Shown: positions 17,799 to 27,740, counted from the stretch's first letter. The stretch is DNA of 64,000 bases from CAIWHR01 sp963809965 (GCA_963809965.1 CAWELU010000006.1:186001-250000), one strand, 5' to 3'. Translations and numbers: made by a program. Notes: generated by a model from the sequence alone, not told the origin.

Positions 17799-18782
17799 AT
17801 GGTCACACGCCGTCGGGTTTTCCTCGCGCTTGGCGCCGGTGCATTCGCAGCACCATTGGCGCCATTCGCGCAGAGGCAACCAAGTCCAATCCCGCACATC
17901 GTCTATCTTTCCCAGGGATCGGAGGCGAGCCGTGGCGTTTTTCTCGGCGCGTTTCGGGATGGCCTGCGCGAACTCGGCTGGGTCGACGGCGAGAACGTCA
18001 TCGTCGACGTGCGCTGGGCTCCCCCGTATGAGTTCTCGCAGGTCGCCGCGTCTATGGTGAAGCGCAATCCGGCCGCGATCGTGGGCACCTGCATACCGTC
18101 GACGCGGGCGGCAAAGAACGCCACAGCCACGATTCCGGTGATCATGTCGGTGAACGGAGACCCGGTCGAAGCCGGGCTCGTCGCAAGCCTGGCGCGGCCT
18201 GGCGCAAACGTCACGGGCACCTGGACGCTGTTCGAGGAACTGGTCCCGAAATGGTTGGAGCTCATGACCACTGCGGTACCAGCGGTCCGGACCATCGCAG
18301 TGCTGGTCAACCCCGAGAGTCTTGACGATGAGTATTGGTGGGCACGGGGTGAAGAAGCCGCGAAACGGATGGGCGTGAATGTCGTGCGTGCAGAGGCGAG
18401 AACAGCGGCAGGCCTGGAACAGGCAATCTCGAACGCCATCAGGCGGCAGGCCGGCGCCCTGGTCGTGATGGTCGACGGGTTCTTCCTTAGTCAGGTTCAG
18501 CGCATCGTGACATTGGCAAACGTGCATCGACTGCCCGGAATCTACGGTTTTCGCGAATACGCCGAAGCCGGCGGCCTCATGAGCTACGGCCTGAGCTATC
18601 GCGACTACTACAAGAACGTCGCACGATATATGGACAAGGTGCTTCGAGGAACGAAGCCCGCCGATCTGCCGGTGCAGCAGCCGACCAAACTGGAGCTGAC
18701 CGTCAACATCGAGACTGCCAAGGCCCTCGGCATCACACTCCCGCAATCCTTGTTGCTGCGCGCCGACCAGGTGATCAAATGA
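17799..18782 (+). CDS. PF04392-type ABC transporter substrate-binding protein (copy 2)
   Basis: 327 residues starting at ATG 17799 just after AAGGG. The N-terminus TRRRVFLALGAGAFAAPLAP reads as a twin-arginine-like or Sec signal. The mature part has the usual FRDGLRELGWVDGENV, GDPVEAGLVASLARPGANVT and C-terminal ALGITLPQSLLLRADQVIK. The gene stands alone, with no permease or ATPase nearby, and is followed by the remains of a GAF sensor gene. Confidence 0.85.
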   Translation: MVTRRRVFLALGAGAFAAPLAPFAQRQPSPIPHIVYLSQGSEASRGVFLGAFRDGLRELGWVDGENVIVDVRWAPPYEFSQVAASMVKRNPAAIVGTCIPSTRAAKNATATIPVIMSVNGDPVEAGLVASLARPGANVTGTWTLFEELVPKWLELMTTAVPAVRTIAVLVNPESLDDEYWWARGEEAAKRMGVNVVRAEARTAAGLEQAISNAIRRQAGALVVMVDGFFLSQVQRIVTLANVHRLPGIYGFREYAEAGGLMSYGLSYRDYYKNVARYMDKVLRGTKPADLPVQQPTKLELTVNIETAKALGITLPQSLLLRADQVIK

Positions 18783-18850
18783 CCGCTGAGGTCGCAGGCT
18801 ATTGCCGACCGCCGCGCTGTCGTAGCGCCTGAATTTGGCTGGGAGGACGG

Positions 18851-19831
18851 ATGGAACGGGGCGGAAAATCTGCGAAGGCCAAAGTCGAAGCACCGCCAAT
18901 TGTGACAAGGTAGTCGCGGAAGGTTGCTACCGCCACCGACCCACAGCTCAGACAGCGCCTCGCAGAAGCATTGGAACAGCACGCCGCGATCAGCGAGATC
19001 CTGCAAGTGATCTCCGTTTCGCCGAGCGACGTGCAGCCGGTGCTCGACACCGTGGCGCAGAGCGCAACTCGGCTGTGCGGGTCGTACGATGCTGAAATAT
19101 TCCGGCCGGACGGCTCGTGGCTCATCACGGCCTGATCCCCTCCGGGCCGCTCGGCGAGGTCACCCTGCCCCTGGTCCGCGGGTCGGTCAACGGCCGCGCG
19201 GTGCTCAGCGGGCAGACCATTCATGTCGCTGACCTGCAGGCCGAGGCGACCGAGTTTCCCTGGGGCAGCGAGGCCGCGCGGCAGCATGGATGGCGAACGC
19301 ACCTCTGCGTTCCCATGTTGCGCGGAGGTGTCGCAATCGGAACGATCAGTCTCCGCCGCACCACGGTTGAACTCTTTACCGAGCGGCAGGTTGCCCTGCT
19401 CCAAACTTTTGCCGACCAGGCGGTGATCGCGACCGAGAATGTGCGCCTATTCAACGAGACGACGCGCTTGGGTGGGGGAGTTCAAGGCGCTGGGCGAGGT
19501 CGGCCAGGCGGTCAGCTCGACGCTGGACCTGGAGACCGTGCTCTCGACGATCGTCGCCCGCGCCACGCAGCTGGCTGGCATGGACGGCGGCTCGATCTGG
19601 GAGTACGACGAGGCGCGCGAGGAGTTCCACCTGCACGCGACGGACCGGCTGCCCGCTGAGCTGGTCGAGGTGCTGCGGGCCACGCCGATCCGGAAGGGCG
19701 AGGGTGCGCTGGGGCGGCTGGCGATGACCGGCGAGCCGGTCGAGATCCGCGACATTGCCGACGAGCACAGTTACCAGAGCCGGGTCCGGGAAAACCGGCC
19801 AACCTTAAGGTCGGCGATTGACCGCGACTAG
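18851..19831 (+). pseudogene. decayed GAF-domain sensor protein
   Basis: The start MERGGKSAKAKVEAPP matches the N-terminus of GAF-type sensor kinases or cyclases that are commonly seen beside PF04392 binding proteins. A TAG interrupts the frame at 18911, followed by TDPQLRQRLAEALEQHAAIS and the GAF start ILQVISVSPSDVQPVLDTVA. A TGA follows near 19132. The first GAF continues in another frame (TLPLVRGSVNGRAVLSGQTI) and a second GAF in a third (LGEVGQAVSSTLDLETVLST). The gene stops in the second GAF domain at about 19831 with no output domain. A nonsense codon, two frame changes and truncation together mark a pseudogene. Confidence 0.75.
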
Positions 19832-19875
19832 TCTTTCCGTCGACGGTCGCAGCGCGACCCATTCGACGGAACGGC

Positions 19876-20886
19876 TTACCGAATCACCTCGTCCGCGCGC
19901 AGTAGCAGCGATTGCGGGATCGTGAGCCCGAGTGCCTTGGCCGTCTTGAGATTGATCACGAGCTCGAACTTGGTCGGCTGCTCCACAGGAAGCTCGCCTG
20001 GCTTCGCACCTTTGAGGATCTTGTCGATGAAGCTTGCGAGCCGAAAATAAAGATCGGGATAGTTCACCGCATACGCAATCAATCCCCCGGCCTCGACGAA
20101 CTCGCGGGCCGGATAGGCAGCAGGCAGCCTGTTGCGGGCCGCCAGGTCAACGATCGTTTGTCGATGCATTTGCGTGAGGCCGTCTGCCCCGACGAGCAGC
20201 GCATCGACATGCTGTTGGACTGCCCGTTCGAGTGCGCGGCCCAGGTCGCCCTGGCTCCGTACGTCAAGAAGCTCAGCCTGGAGACCCAGGGACGCGGCCG
20301 CCGTCTTTGTCTCTTCCCATTCGGGTGGGGCAGCCGGATTGCCCATGTTATGAAGCAACGCAATTCGCGAGAGATTCGGAATCAGCTCTTTGAGGATTTC
20401 AACCCGTTTCGCCGTCAACTCGGTGCTGAACGTCGTCACCCCGGTAACATTGCCCCCCGGATGCGCGAAGCTCGCCACGATGGCATGCGGGTCGCCCATC
20501 GTCGCCATGATCACTGGAATCGTTCCGGTCGCGCTCTTGGCCGCCCTCGCCGCAGGGGTTCCCCTGGTGACGATCAGATCGACCTTGAGCCGCATCAGTT
20601 CGGACGCGAGGTCCGGGAACGACTCGGCGCGACCATCTGCCGATCGATATTCGATGATCAGGTTTCGCCCTTCGACGTAGCCCAGGTCCCGCAGCCCCTT
20701 GCGCAGGGCGTCGAGATTGGCGGCGTTCTGACCGGCGGGTATCGTTTCAAGAATGCCGATGCGATAGACCTTCCCCGCCTGCTGCGCGTGTGCCGCGATC
20801 GGCCAAGCAATCGTGATGCCGCCGAGCATGAGCAAGAGATGGCGCCGATCCGTCACCGAATCACCGTGTCGACGTTTGGAAGGCAA
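19876..20886 (-). CDS. PF04392-type ABC transporter substrate-binding protein (copy 3)
   Basis: 336 residues; an internal GTG at the residue run VTDRRHLLLMLGGITIAWPI may be the true start, giving a standard signal peptide ending AAHAQQ. Landmarks are RIGILETIPAGQNAANLDAL, GYVEGRNLIIEYRSADGRAE, DPHAIVASFAHPGGNVTGVT and the C-terminus INLKTAKALGLTIPQSLLL. It is an intact periplasmic binding protein, converging on the GAF pseudogene. Confidence 0.85.
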   Translation of the reverse strand: MPSKRRHGDSVTDRRHLLLMLGGITIAWPIAAHAQQAGKVYRIGILETIPAGQNAANLDALRKGLRDLGYVEGRNLIIEYRSADGRAESFPDLASELMRLKVDLIVTRGTPAARAAKSATGTIPVIMATMGDPHAIVASFAHPGGNVTGVTTFSTELTAKRVEILKELIPNLSRIALLHNMGNPAAPPEWEETKTAAASLGLQAELLDVRSQGDLGRALERAVQQHVDALLVGADGLTQMHRQTIVDLAARNRLPAAYPAREFVEAGGLIAYAVNYPDLYFRLASFIDKILKGAKPGELPVEQPTKFELVINLKTAKALGLTIPQSLLLRADEVIR

Positions 20887-21164
20887 TCAATACTACGCCT
20901 TCCAGCAACGCTCGATCCCATCCGGCTTCCGGAAGATCCCGATCGACGGAGGCCAGAAGAAGACCGCCCGCTCGCCACGACTTCGCTTTAGTGGCTACTC
21001 GACGTCGCGCAACGGCCGATGCAGGCGGCTGTGGCAGTGGTACCCGGCGCGACTCGGCGGCGCATACTCTGTCGGAGCGGAAGATACCCTGCCGTCCAGA
21101 TACTCGGTACACTCACCGGCATCGGCTGGTCGATCGTGTGGATGATCATTGACTGGAGTGTGCA
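20887..21164. other. divergent intergenic region
   Basis: 278 bases between the third binding protein and the oxidoreductase operon. It should hold the operon promoter. No clear sigma-54, FNR or other operator could be identified by eye. Confidence 0.35.
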
Positions 21165-21647
21165 ATGACGAAAGCGCTGACCATCGTGCCCGACAAGTGC
21201 ACTGGCTGCATGCAGTGTGAACTGGCCTGTTCCTGGGTCCAGACCGGCACGTTTGCGCCCTCGAAGAGCCTGATCCGCGTCAACGTGTTCGATGAGGAGG
21301 CGAGCTACGCCCCGTACACGTGTCTGCAATGCGACGAAGCGTGGTGCATGAATGCCTGTCCGGTGAATGCGATCGCTTCGGATCCGGGGACAGGCGCCAA
21401 GGTCGTCATCGACGAGCTTTGCATCGGCTGCCACTTGTGCACGATCGCTTGTCCCTTCGGCACCGCGTTCACGCTGCCGCAGTCGGGCAAGGCCGCGAAG
21501 TGCAACCTGTGCGGCGGGCAACCGGCGTGCGCCACAGCGTGCCCCACGCAGGCGATCGTCTACGGCGAGGCGCCGCAGGCAGGGCAATGGTTCGAGGCCT
21601 GGGGCGCGAAAGTCCATCGCAATCATGTCGAAGCCTTCGGCGCCTAG
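21165..21647 (+). CDS. aorA: four-cluster ferredoxin subunit of tungsten aldehyde oxidoreductase (AorA-like)
   Basis: 160 residues with sixteen ligand Cys residues in four groups: CTGCMQCELAC, CLQCDEAWCMNACP, CIGCHLCTIACP and CNLCGGQPACATACP. This indicates four [4Fe-4S] clusters. It is the first gene of a layout matching the Aromatoleum aromaticum aldehyde oxidoreductase (polyferredoxin, W enzyme, FAD subunit). The protein should pass electrons between the tungsten subunit and the flavoprotein. A GGAG ribosome site precedes the ATG. The gene name rests on operon order and length, not on a search. Confidence 0.82.
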   Translation: MTKALTIVPDKCTGCMQCELACSWVQTGTFAPSKSLIRVNVFDEEASYAPYTCLQCDEAWCMNACPVNAIASDPGTGAKVVIDELCIGCHLCTIACPFGTAFTLPQSGKAAKCNLCGGQPACATACPTQAIVYGEAPQAGQWFEAWGAKVHRNHVEAFGA

Positions 21648-21702
21648 CGGCTAAGCCACCGCGAGCGCAGGTTCACGCCACGGACTACGGGAGGAACGAA
21701 CG

Positions 21703-23594
21703 ATGCCGGGACTCACGGGCAAGTTGCTGCGAGTCGACCTGACGAGCGGCCGCATCGCGGTGGAGGAAATACGGTCCGATTGGCTGCGCGACTATGTCGG
21801 CGGTCGCGGCCTGGCGGCCCGCTATCTCTATGAAGAACTCGACGCGCGAGTCGACCCTCTGTCGCCCGCCAACAAGCTGATCTTTGCCACCGGCCCGCTC
21901 ACCGGCACGCCGGTCCCCTGCGGCGCCCGCTACATGGTGGTGACAAAAGGCGCGCTGACCAACGCCATCACCACCTCGAACTCCGGCGGCCACTTCGGGC
22001 CCGAGTTGAAGTTCGCGGGTTACGACATGGTGATCCTCGAAGGGCGAGCACCCAAGCCGGTCTACCTCTACATCTACGATGACCACGTCGAACTGCGGGA
22101 TGCGACGCCGTACTGGGGCCGAGCGGTCGGGGAGACCGAGGACGGGCTGCGGCGGGAGTTGGGGATTCCGGGCTTGCGCGTGGCATGCATCGGGCCGGGC
22201 GGCGAGAAGCTGGTGCGTTTCGCCTGCATCATGAACGACAAGCACCGCGCGGCGGGGCGCAGTGGCGTGGGCGCCGTCATGGGCTCGAAGAACCTCAAGG
22301 CCATCGCGGTCCGCGGCACCGGCGGCGTCCGCGTGGCGGACCCGGCCGCGTTCATGAAGGCGGTCTGGGCGATGCGGGCCGAGCATGCAGAACGACCCGG
22401 GCCGCGTGGCGTTCACGGAACTGGGGACGGCCGCCACGATCGACCTCACCCAGGCCTTCGGCGGCCTGCCCACTCGCAACTTCCTCCAGGGGCAGTTCGA
22501 GCACTACGAAAACCTGAGCGGCACCACGATCAAGGAGACCCGCATGGTCGCCAACAAGGCGTGCTTCGCCTGCACGATCGCGTGCGGCCGAGTGACCCGC
22601 CTGGGCGAGCATTCCGGCAAGTATCTGGTCAACATGCACCCGCGCAACTGGAAGCCGGCGGGCGAAGGCCCCGAGTACGAAAACGCCTGGGCGCTCGGCG
22701 CCGACTGCGGCGTGGGCGACCTGGACGCCGTGCTCAAGGCGAACTGGTTGTGCAACGACCTGGGGCTGGACCCGATCTCGATGGGCGCCTCGTTGGCCGC
22801 CGCGATGGAGCTCTACGAACGGGGCGTGATCGGCGATGCACAGGTCGAGCTGCCGTTGCGATTCGGCTCGGCCGAAGCGCTCGTGCGGATGGTCGAGGCG
22901 ACCGCCTATCGCGAGGGCTTCGGCAATGAAATCGCCGAGGGCTCGAAGCGGATGGGTGAGAAGTTCCGGCACCCGGAAGTGTTCATGGGCGTGAAAGGCC
23001 AGGAGTTTCCCGGCGTACGACCCGCGCGGCTTCCAGGGGATGGGTATTGCTTACGCCACGTGCAACCGGGGTGCATGCCACCTTCGCGCGTGGACGCCGG
23101 GCATCGAGTCCTCGGGCGAGATGGACCCGCACACGCCGGTGGGGAAGAGCGAGTGGGTGGTCCACGAGCAGAACCGCAGCACATCGCACGACAACACGGG
23201 CGTCTGCATGTTCGTCGGCGCCGCGGGCGGGCCGCTCGAATCGCTTGTTCCGTGCGCCGCCGCCGCATCGGGCGTCGCCTATACGGTCGACGACTTCGTG
23301 GAGATCGGCGAACGCACCTGGAACCTCGAACGCCTGTTCAACCTGAAGGCGGGACTCACGAAAGCCGACGACACGCTGCCGCAACGATTGCTGAAGGAAC
23401 CGCACAAGAGCGGTCCGTCGGCCGGCATCGTCGTCAACCTGGATGCGATGCTCCCGGTGTACTACCGCGAGCGCGGATGGTCGGTGGATGGCGTTCCGAC
23501 GCGCGAGAAGCTGGCCGAACTTAGGCTTGACGTCGGCCTGATCCTGCGCAATTCACCAACGGACGCGGTCGCTTACAACGAGTCGGGACTCTAG
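21703..23594 (+). CDS. aorB: tungsten-dependent aldehyde:acceptor oxidoreductase catalytic subunit (AorB-like, two frameshifts)
   Basis: The N-terminus LRVDLTSGRIAVEEIRSDWL and the tungstopterin domain (TTSNSGGHFGPELKFAGYDM, RSGVGAVMGSKNLKAIAVRG) are those of the AOR family. The cluster-binding segment CFACTIACGR and the C-terminal YATCNRGACHLRAWTPG are present. The reading frame changes near 22380 and again near 23030. Each can be repaired by removing one base, giving about 630 residues, the family length. The enzyme oxidises aldehydes to acids, or the reverse, with W-bis-pyranopterin and one [4Fe-4S] cluster. The flanking residues are fully conserved, so sequence error is the simplest reason for the breaks. 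Confidence 0.8.
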
Positions 23595-23597
23595 ACC

Positions 23598-24989
23598 ATG
23601 CATCACGTCATCATTGGCGGCGGACCGGCCGCAACCAACGCCGTCGAATCGATTCGGGAATTCGACGCTGGCCGATCGACCATCACGCTCGTCTGCGACG
23701 AGCCGGCGCATTCCCGCATGGCGTTGCCGTACTGGCTGGCGGGAAGCATCTCCGACGCGCATACGCACACCGGGGACGCGGCGTACTTCACGCGACTGAA
23801 GGTCGCCACCCGGTTCGGCGCGCGCGTGGTGGCCGTCGATCCGCAAGGCAAGACCGTGCGCTTGAGCGACGGCAGCAAGCTCGAATTCGACGACCTGCTG
23901 ATCGCGACCGGCTCGTCGCCCGTTCGCCCGTCGATTCCCGGCGCCGATCTGCCGGGTGTGGAGCCGCTCTGGTCGCTCGCCCACACCGATCGCGTGCTGA
24001 AGTACGCCGAATCGCTGCGGCCGGCGGGACGCACCCCGCGCGTGGTGCTGGTCGGCGCCGGATTCATCGGCTTCATCGTGCTCAACGCGATGCACAAGCG
24101 GCAATGGCAGCTGACGGTGGTGGAGCGCGAGCCGCAGGTTCTCCCGCGAATGCTCGACGGGCCTGCCGCGAACCACGTGCATCGCTGGCTGGAAACGCAG
24201 GACATCCCGGTGCACTGCGGCGTGACTGTGGACCGGATCCGGCAGCAGGCCGATGGAGCGAAAGCGGTCGAACTGTCCGATGGCAAGTCGCTCGCCGCCG
24301 ACATCGTGATCCTCGCCACAGGCATCCGTCCAAACCTCGACCTGCTGCAGGGATCGGCGATTGCGACTGACGAAGCGATTCTCGTCAATGACCGGATGCA
24401 GACGAATTTTCCGCACGTCTACGCGGGTGGCGACGTGGCCCAGGGCCCGGTTCTCTTTGGCGACGGGAACGCAGTGCATCCGATCCAGCCGACCGCGGTG
24501 GATCACGGCCGGGTGGCCGGTGCCAACATGGCCGGCCACGAGGTGCATTATCCGGGGAGCCTGGCGATGAACGTGGTGGACATTTGCGGCCTTCAGGGCG
24601 CGAGCTTCGGTCGCTGGAACGATGCGACAGCCGAGGCCATCACGATCGACAATTCCGCCGGATTCGTCTACCGCAAGCTGCTCTGGACCGACGACCGGAT
24701 CTCCGGCGCCATCTTCGCGGGGCGCGCCGACGACCTGGGGATGCTCACCGATGTCGGCATGGTCAAAGGGCTGTTGCAGATGCAGACCAGCCTAGGGCCG
24801 TGGAAGAATTACCTGCGGAACAATCCCTTCGACATCCGCCGCGCGTACGTCGCGTGTGGCGTGGCGGCGAAGCTGGTCAGTACGACGTTGCTGGGCCGCC
24901 CGGCCAAGGCGCGCCAATTTCATTTCGGGTCGGCGCAGCCGAAAGTGCCGGCCAACGCCGCGCACGCGGTGTTCGTTACCAAAGGCTGA
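23598..24989 (+). CDS. aorC: FAD/NAD(P)-dependent oxidoreductase, AorC-like subunit
   Basis: 463 residues of the pyridine-nucleotide-disulfide family. The FAD site is HHVIIGGGPAATNAVESI, the NAD site VVLVGAGFIGFIV, and the second FAD motif VYAGGDVAQGPVLFG. No redox Cys pair is present. In the Aromatoleum-type enzyme the flavin subunit transfers electrons to NAD+, fitting the ferredoxin and AOR genes upstream. The start lies 3 bases after the AOR stop, so the genes form one operon. Confidence 0.82.
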   Translation: MHHVIIGGGPAATNAVESIREFDAGRSTITLVCDEPAHSRMALPYWLAGSISDAHTHTGDAAYFTRLKVATRFGARVVAVDPQGKTVRLSDGSKLEFDDLLIATGSSPVRPSIPGADLPGVEPLWSLAHTDRVLKYAESLRPAGRTPRVVLVGAGFIGFIVLNAMHKRQWQLTVVEREPQVLPRMLDGPAANHVHRWLETQDIPVHCGVTVDRIRQQADGAKAVELSDGKSLAADIVILATGIRPNLDLLQGSAIATDEAILVNDRMQTNFPHVYAGGDVAQGPVLFGDGNAVHPIQPTAVDHGRVAGANMAGHEVHYPGSLAMNVVDICGLQGASFGRWNDATAEAITIDNSAGFVYRKLLWTDDRISGAIFAGRADDLGMLTDVGMVKGLLQMQTSLGPWKNYLRNNPFDIRRAYVACGVAAKLVSTTLLGRPAKARQFHFGSAQPKVPANAAHAVFVTKG

Positions 24990-25029
24990 TCGCTGTCAAG
25001 ACGAATTGCCGACGCTTTCTCTGCGCGCC

Positions 25030-25257
25030 ATGCACGTCCGCCTGAAGTTGATGGGAATGCTCAAGGCCAAGACGCCAGCGTCAGGTGCGATCGAAGTGAC
25101 CGATGGCGCAACGATCGACGACGTGCTGCGCGCATTGGAGATCGCGCCGCAATCGATCCGGGTCTTCACCGTCAACGGAGAGTTCGAACGCGACCGCAGT
25201 CGAGTGCTCGCGCCGAACGACGAGCTGACGGCCGTCCCGCCGGTCGGCGGCGGTTGA
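25030..25257 (+). CDS. MoaD/ThiS-like sulfur carrier protein
   Basis: 75 residues ending in VPPVGGG, with the C-terminal diglycine that is adenylated and thiocarboxylated in MoaD and ThiS proteins. The beta-grasp fold pattern is seen in VRLKLMGMLKAKTP and DGATIDDVLRALEIAPQSI. Position directly after the aldehyde oxidoreductase genes points to a role in making or sulfurating the tungsten-pyranopterin cofactor. A dedicated MoaD-like gene is known in the Aromatoleum aor operon. Confidence 0.72.
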   Translation: MHVRLKLMGMLKAKTPASGAIEVTDGATIDDVLRALEIAPQSIRVFTVNGEFERDRSRVLAPNDELTAVPPVGGG

Positions 25258-25265
25258 AGTCGTCC

Positions 25266-25302
25266 CCGCGCGTCCCGGCCTACAGGGAGGCCGCGGGGCG
25301 CG
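25266..25302 (+). terminator. possible terminator after the aldehyde oxidoreductase operon
   Basis: A strong GC hairpin follows the MoaD-like stop: GGCCT (25277-25281) pairs with AGGCC (25288-25292), with further C/G pairing outside. No T-run follows, so it is only a candidate. Confidence 0.35.
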
Positions 25303-25355
25303 ACGCAGCTGGCAGCACGGCGCAGCAGCGATGGTCGCGAGATGACCTCCGCCAG

Positions 25356-25764
25356 CTAGATTACCTCTCCGAGCAGGCGCAGCGATTGCGGAATTGTGAT
25401 GCCGAGCGCCTTCGCGGTCTTCTCATTGATTACCAGCTCAAACTTCGTGGGTTGCTCGTCCGCTGGCTTGGCGCCACTCAGGATGCGGGCCACATAGGAC
25501 GCTGACTTTCGGAAGTTCTCCGTCAGGCTCGCGTTGTAGCTGATCAGCCCGCCGTCAGTGACCGCCTCGCGGTAGGAATAGATTGCCGGAAAGCGATGCT
25601 GCGCGCAGAAGTCGATGATCCGCGTGCGGTGAGTGAACAGAACGATCGCGGCACCTACCATCAGGGCGTCCGCGCGCCGGGCGGCCATCGACGCGAGCAC
25701 CTGATCGAGCTCAACCAGGTTTACGCTTCGGATCTTGGACCACGCGAAGTCCGTAGGATCAGCC
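25356..25764 (-). pseudogene. truncated PF04392-type binding protein (copy 4)
   Basis: Only the C-terminal half remains: a frame open from about 25764 with WSKIRSVNLVELDQVLASMA, then FPAIYSYREAVTDGGLISYN and the tail FELVINEKTAKALGITIPQS. About 190 N-terminal residues including the signal peptide are missing. The upstream break falls exactly at the stop of the neighbouring acetyltransferase gene. Compared with the intact copies it also lacks the LPV residues in GAKPADEQPTKFEL and has an altered final RLLGEVI. It is a decayed remnant and cannot be exported. Confidence 0.75.
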
Positions 25765-26313
25765 CTTTATGATCCGCGCCGGATTGCCAACGACCGTGGT
25801 ACTCGCCGGCACGTCACGCGTCACCACGCTGCCGGCACCAATGACCGAATCGTCGCCGATGGTTATGCCGGGGAGAATGATGGCGCCGCCACCGATCCAG
25901 ACATGCCGGCCAATCAGGACCGGTCGTCCGAATTCGAGACCCTCACGCCGTTGCGTCGGGTCGCGTGGATGATCGGCCGTGTAGATTTGGACCGCTGGAC
26001 CGATCTGCGTCCCCTCCCCGATCGTCACCTCAACTACATCAAGAATTACACAGTTGAAGTTGAGGAAGACATCAGGTCCCAAGCGAATGTTGAAGCCATA
26101 ATCACAGTGGAACGGTGGGCGGATTACGGCCCCCTTGCCGACCTCGCCGAGGCGCTCTACGAGGAGCGCGCGCCGCACATCGCTCGGCAATCCAAGCGAT
26201 GCGTTATAGCGAACGAGCCAATCCTTCGTCGCCGCCTGATCCGCCTGAATCTCGGGTGCACCTGGTCGATACGGCTCACCTGCGAGCATCTTTTCTTTCT
26301 CGCTACGGGTCAT
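25759..26313 (-). CDS. maltose O-acetyltransferase-like hexapeptide-repeat acetyltransferase
   Basis: 184 residues with the N-terminal Maa signature KEKMLAGEPYRPGAPEIQAD and a left-handed beta-helix of hexapeptide repeats (VFLNFNCVILDVVEVTIGEG, IGGGAIILPGITIGDDSVIG). The catalytic His lies in the TADHPRD loop. Such enzymes transfer acetyl from acetyl-CoA to sugars such as maltose, galactosides or chitooligosaccharides; the acceptor here is unknown. It is followed directly by the binding-protein remnant. Confidence 0.85.
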   Translation of the reverse strand: MTRSEKEKMLAGEPYRPGAPEIQADQAATKDWLVRYNASLGLPSDVRRALLVERLGEVGKGAVIRPPFHCDYGFNIRLGPDVFLNFNCVILDVVEVTIGEGTQIGPAVQIYTADHPRDPTQRREGLEFGRPVLIGRHVWIGGGAIILPGITIGDDSVIGAGSVVTRDVPASTTVVGNPARIIKG

Positions 26314-26560
26314 CGGCGCTTTCGTCTTCGATCCGTGATGCGTTCCAGAAGAGGTGGTCGGCCATAAGGCTGCCAGTTGCTAGTCGATTCAATCGAAGGG
26401 ACGACACAACTCTATCATTTCAATGACCGCTCATGGCCGCACTCGCCTTGAGCGACAACCGCCACGACCGCCTTTGGGCCCACTTCCGACCTTTCGTCGT
26501 TCTTCTCGGCACGAGTAAGTCCCGAGCAAGGTCGGTTCAGTGATCGCGTACCGCTCCCCG

Positions 26561-27589
26561 TCACCTATTCAGGATGGCTTGCGCGATCAGCTCGTACGAG
26601 CGATGTCGTGCGGCCGGATCGTGGGTCCAGGTGTTGATGACGATTTCGTCGAGGCCGAACACGGCCGCGAGCTCCTTAAGCTTCGATACCACCTGGTCGG
26701 CGGTGCCAACGATGGCTCGCTCGCGGAGGCGCTGGATGATCGACCGTTCCGCCTCGGTGTAGGGGTGAGCCGCCGCGGCCTCCGGCGACAAGAGCGGCGT
26801 CCGTAGCCCCTTTTCGAAGCCCACGCGCCAGTGCTCGCGCGTCATCAGCAGGTGCCTCGCTTCGGCCTCGGTATCGGCCGCAAGCGCCCAGACACAGATG
26901 GTGGCCGACGGCTGGGCGTGACCGGCGCCGGGGCGGAAGTTACGCCGGTAGAGCGCGAGCGCCTCCTCCGTGCCGCGTCCGTCGGTGAAGAAATACGCGT
27001 ACGCATACGGAAGCCCGAAGTGCGCCGCTAGCTGTGCGCCGTAATCGGAGCTGCCGAGGATCCAGATCTCCGGGGTCGTGGGGCCTTGGGGATGCGCGCG
27101 AATTTCGCGGAACGGGTGCCCCGGCGGCAACGGCTCGCCGCGCAGCCAGAAGCCGAGTTCCTGCACCTGGATGGGGAAGTTCTCCGCGACATTGAGATTG
27201 GGATTGAGCGCCATCGCCGTCGTGCGGTCGGAACCGGGCGCGCGGCCCACCCCGAGGTCAATGCGCCCCGGCGCGATGGCTTCCAGCACGCGGAACTGCT
27301 CCGCGACCTTGAACGTCGAGTAGTGCGGGAGCATGACACCGGCGCTGCCGACGCGGATGCGCTGCGTGGTCGCCGCGACGGCCGCCATCAACACTTCCGG
27401 GGCGGTGCCGACAATACTCGCACTGTTGTGGTGTTCCGAGACCCAGTAGCGGTGGTACCCAAGCGCGTCGCAGTGCCTTGCGAGCGCGAGGGACTCGCGG
27501 ATGGCGTGATCTTGCGTCTTGTCCTGCGCGGCGGGGGATTGGTCGAGGACGGAGAGTTTCAGGGGTTTCGGCATAATGCGCATTGTCAC
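26561..27589 (-). CDS. LLM-class flavin-dependent oxidoreductase (luciferase-like monooxygenase)
   Basis: About 340 residues of the MsnO8-type luciferase-like family: LSVLDQSPAAQ at the start, RYWVSEHHNSASIVG, RIRVGSAGVMLPHYS, DLGVGRAPGSD and the C-terminal GTADQVVSKLKELAAVFGLD. These enzymes use FMNH2 from a partner reductase; no reductase gene is adjacent. The exact ATG among the first few codons is uncertain. It is transcribed alone. Confidence 0.85.
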   Translation of the reverse strand: MTMRIMPKPLKLSVLDQSPAAQDKTQDHAIRESLALARHCDALGYHRYWVSEHHNSASIVGTAPEVLMAAVAATTQRIRVGSAGVMLPHYSTFKVAEQFRVLEAIAPGRIDLGVGRAPGSDRTTAMALNPNLNVAENFPIQVQELGFWLRGEPLPPGHPFREIRAHPQGPTTPEIWILGSSDYGAQLAAHFGLPYAYAYFFTDGRGTEEALALYRRNFRPGAGHAQPSATICVWALAADTEAEARHLLMTREHWRVGFEKGLRTPLLSPEAAAAHPYTEAERSIIQRLRERAIVGTADQVVSKLKELAAVFGLDEIVINTWTHDPAARHRSYELIAQAILNR

Positions 27590-27740
27590 CCATCACCGCC
27601 AGTTGCCGCTCACCGCAAAAAGTTCTGAGGATCACAATATCAGGAAGGCCCGGCGGCCAACCAGGGGCCGGCACAATGATCCAATGTGTGCCGCGATTAG
27701 CCGGCCGCAGCGCGGGCCGACTCCGGGATGATGGTGCACG

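Noticed and set aside
11272..19831. TAG stop codons reassigned to an amino acid, suggested by two in-frame ambers
   Set aside because: TAG is used as a normal terminator here by aorA, aorB, kduD, the phosphotransferase, the OppC-like gene and the molybdenum hydroxylase large subunit. A recoded amber is therefore not plausible.
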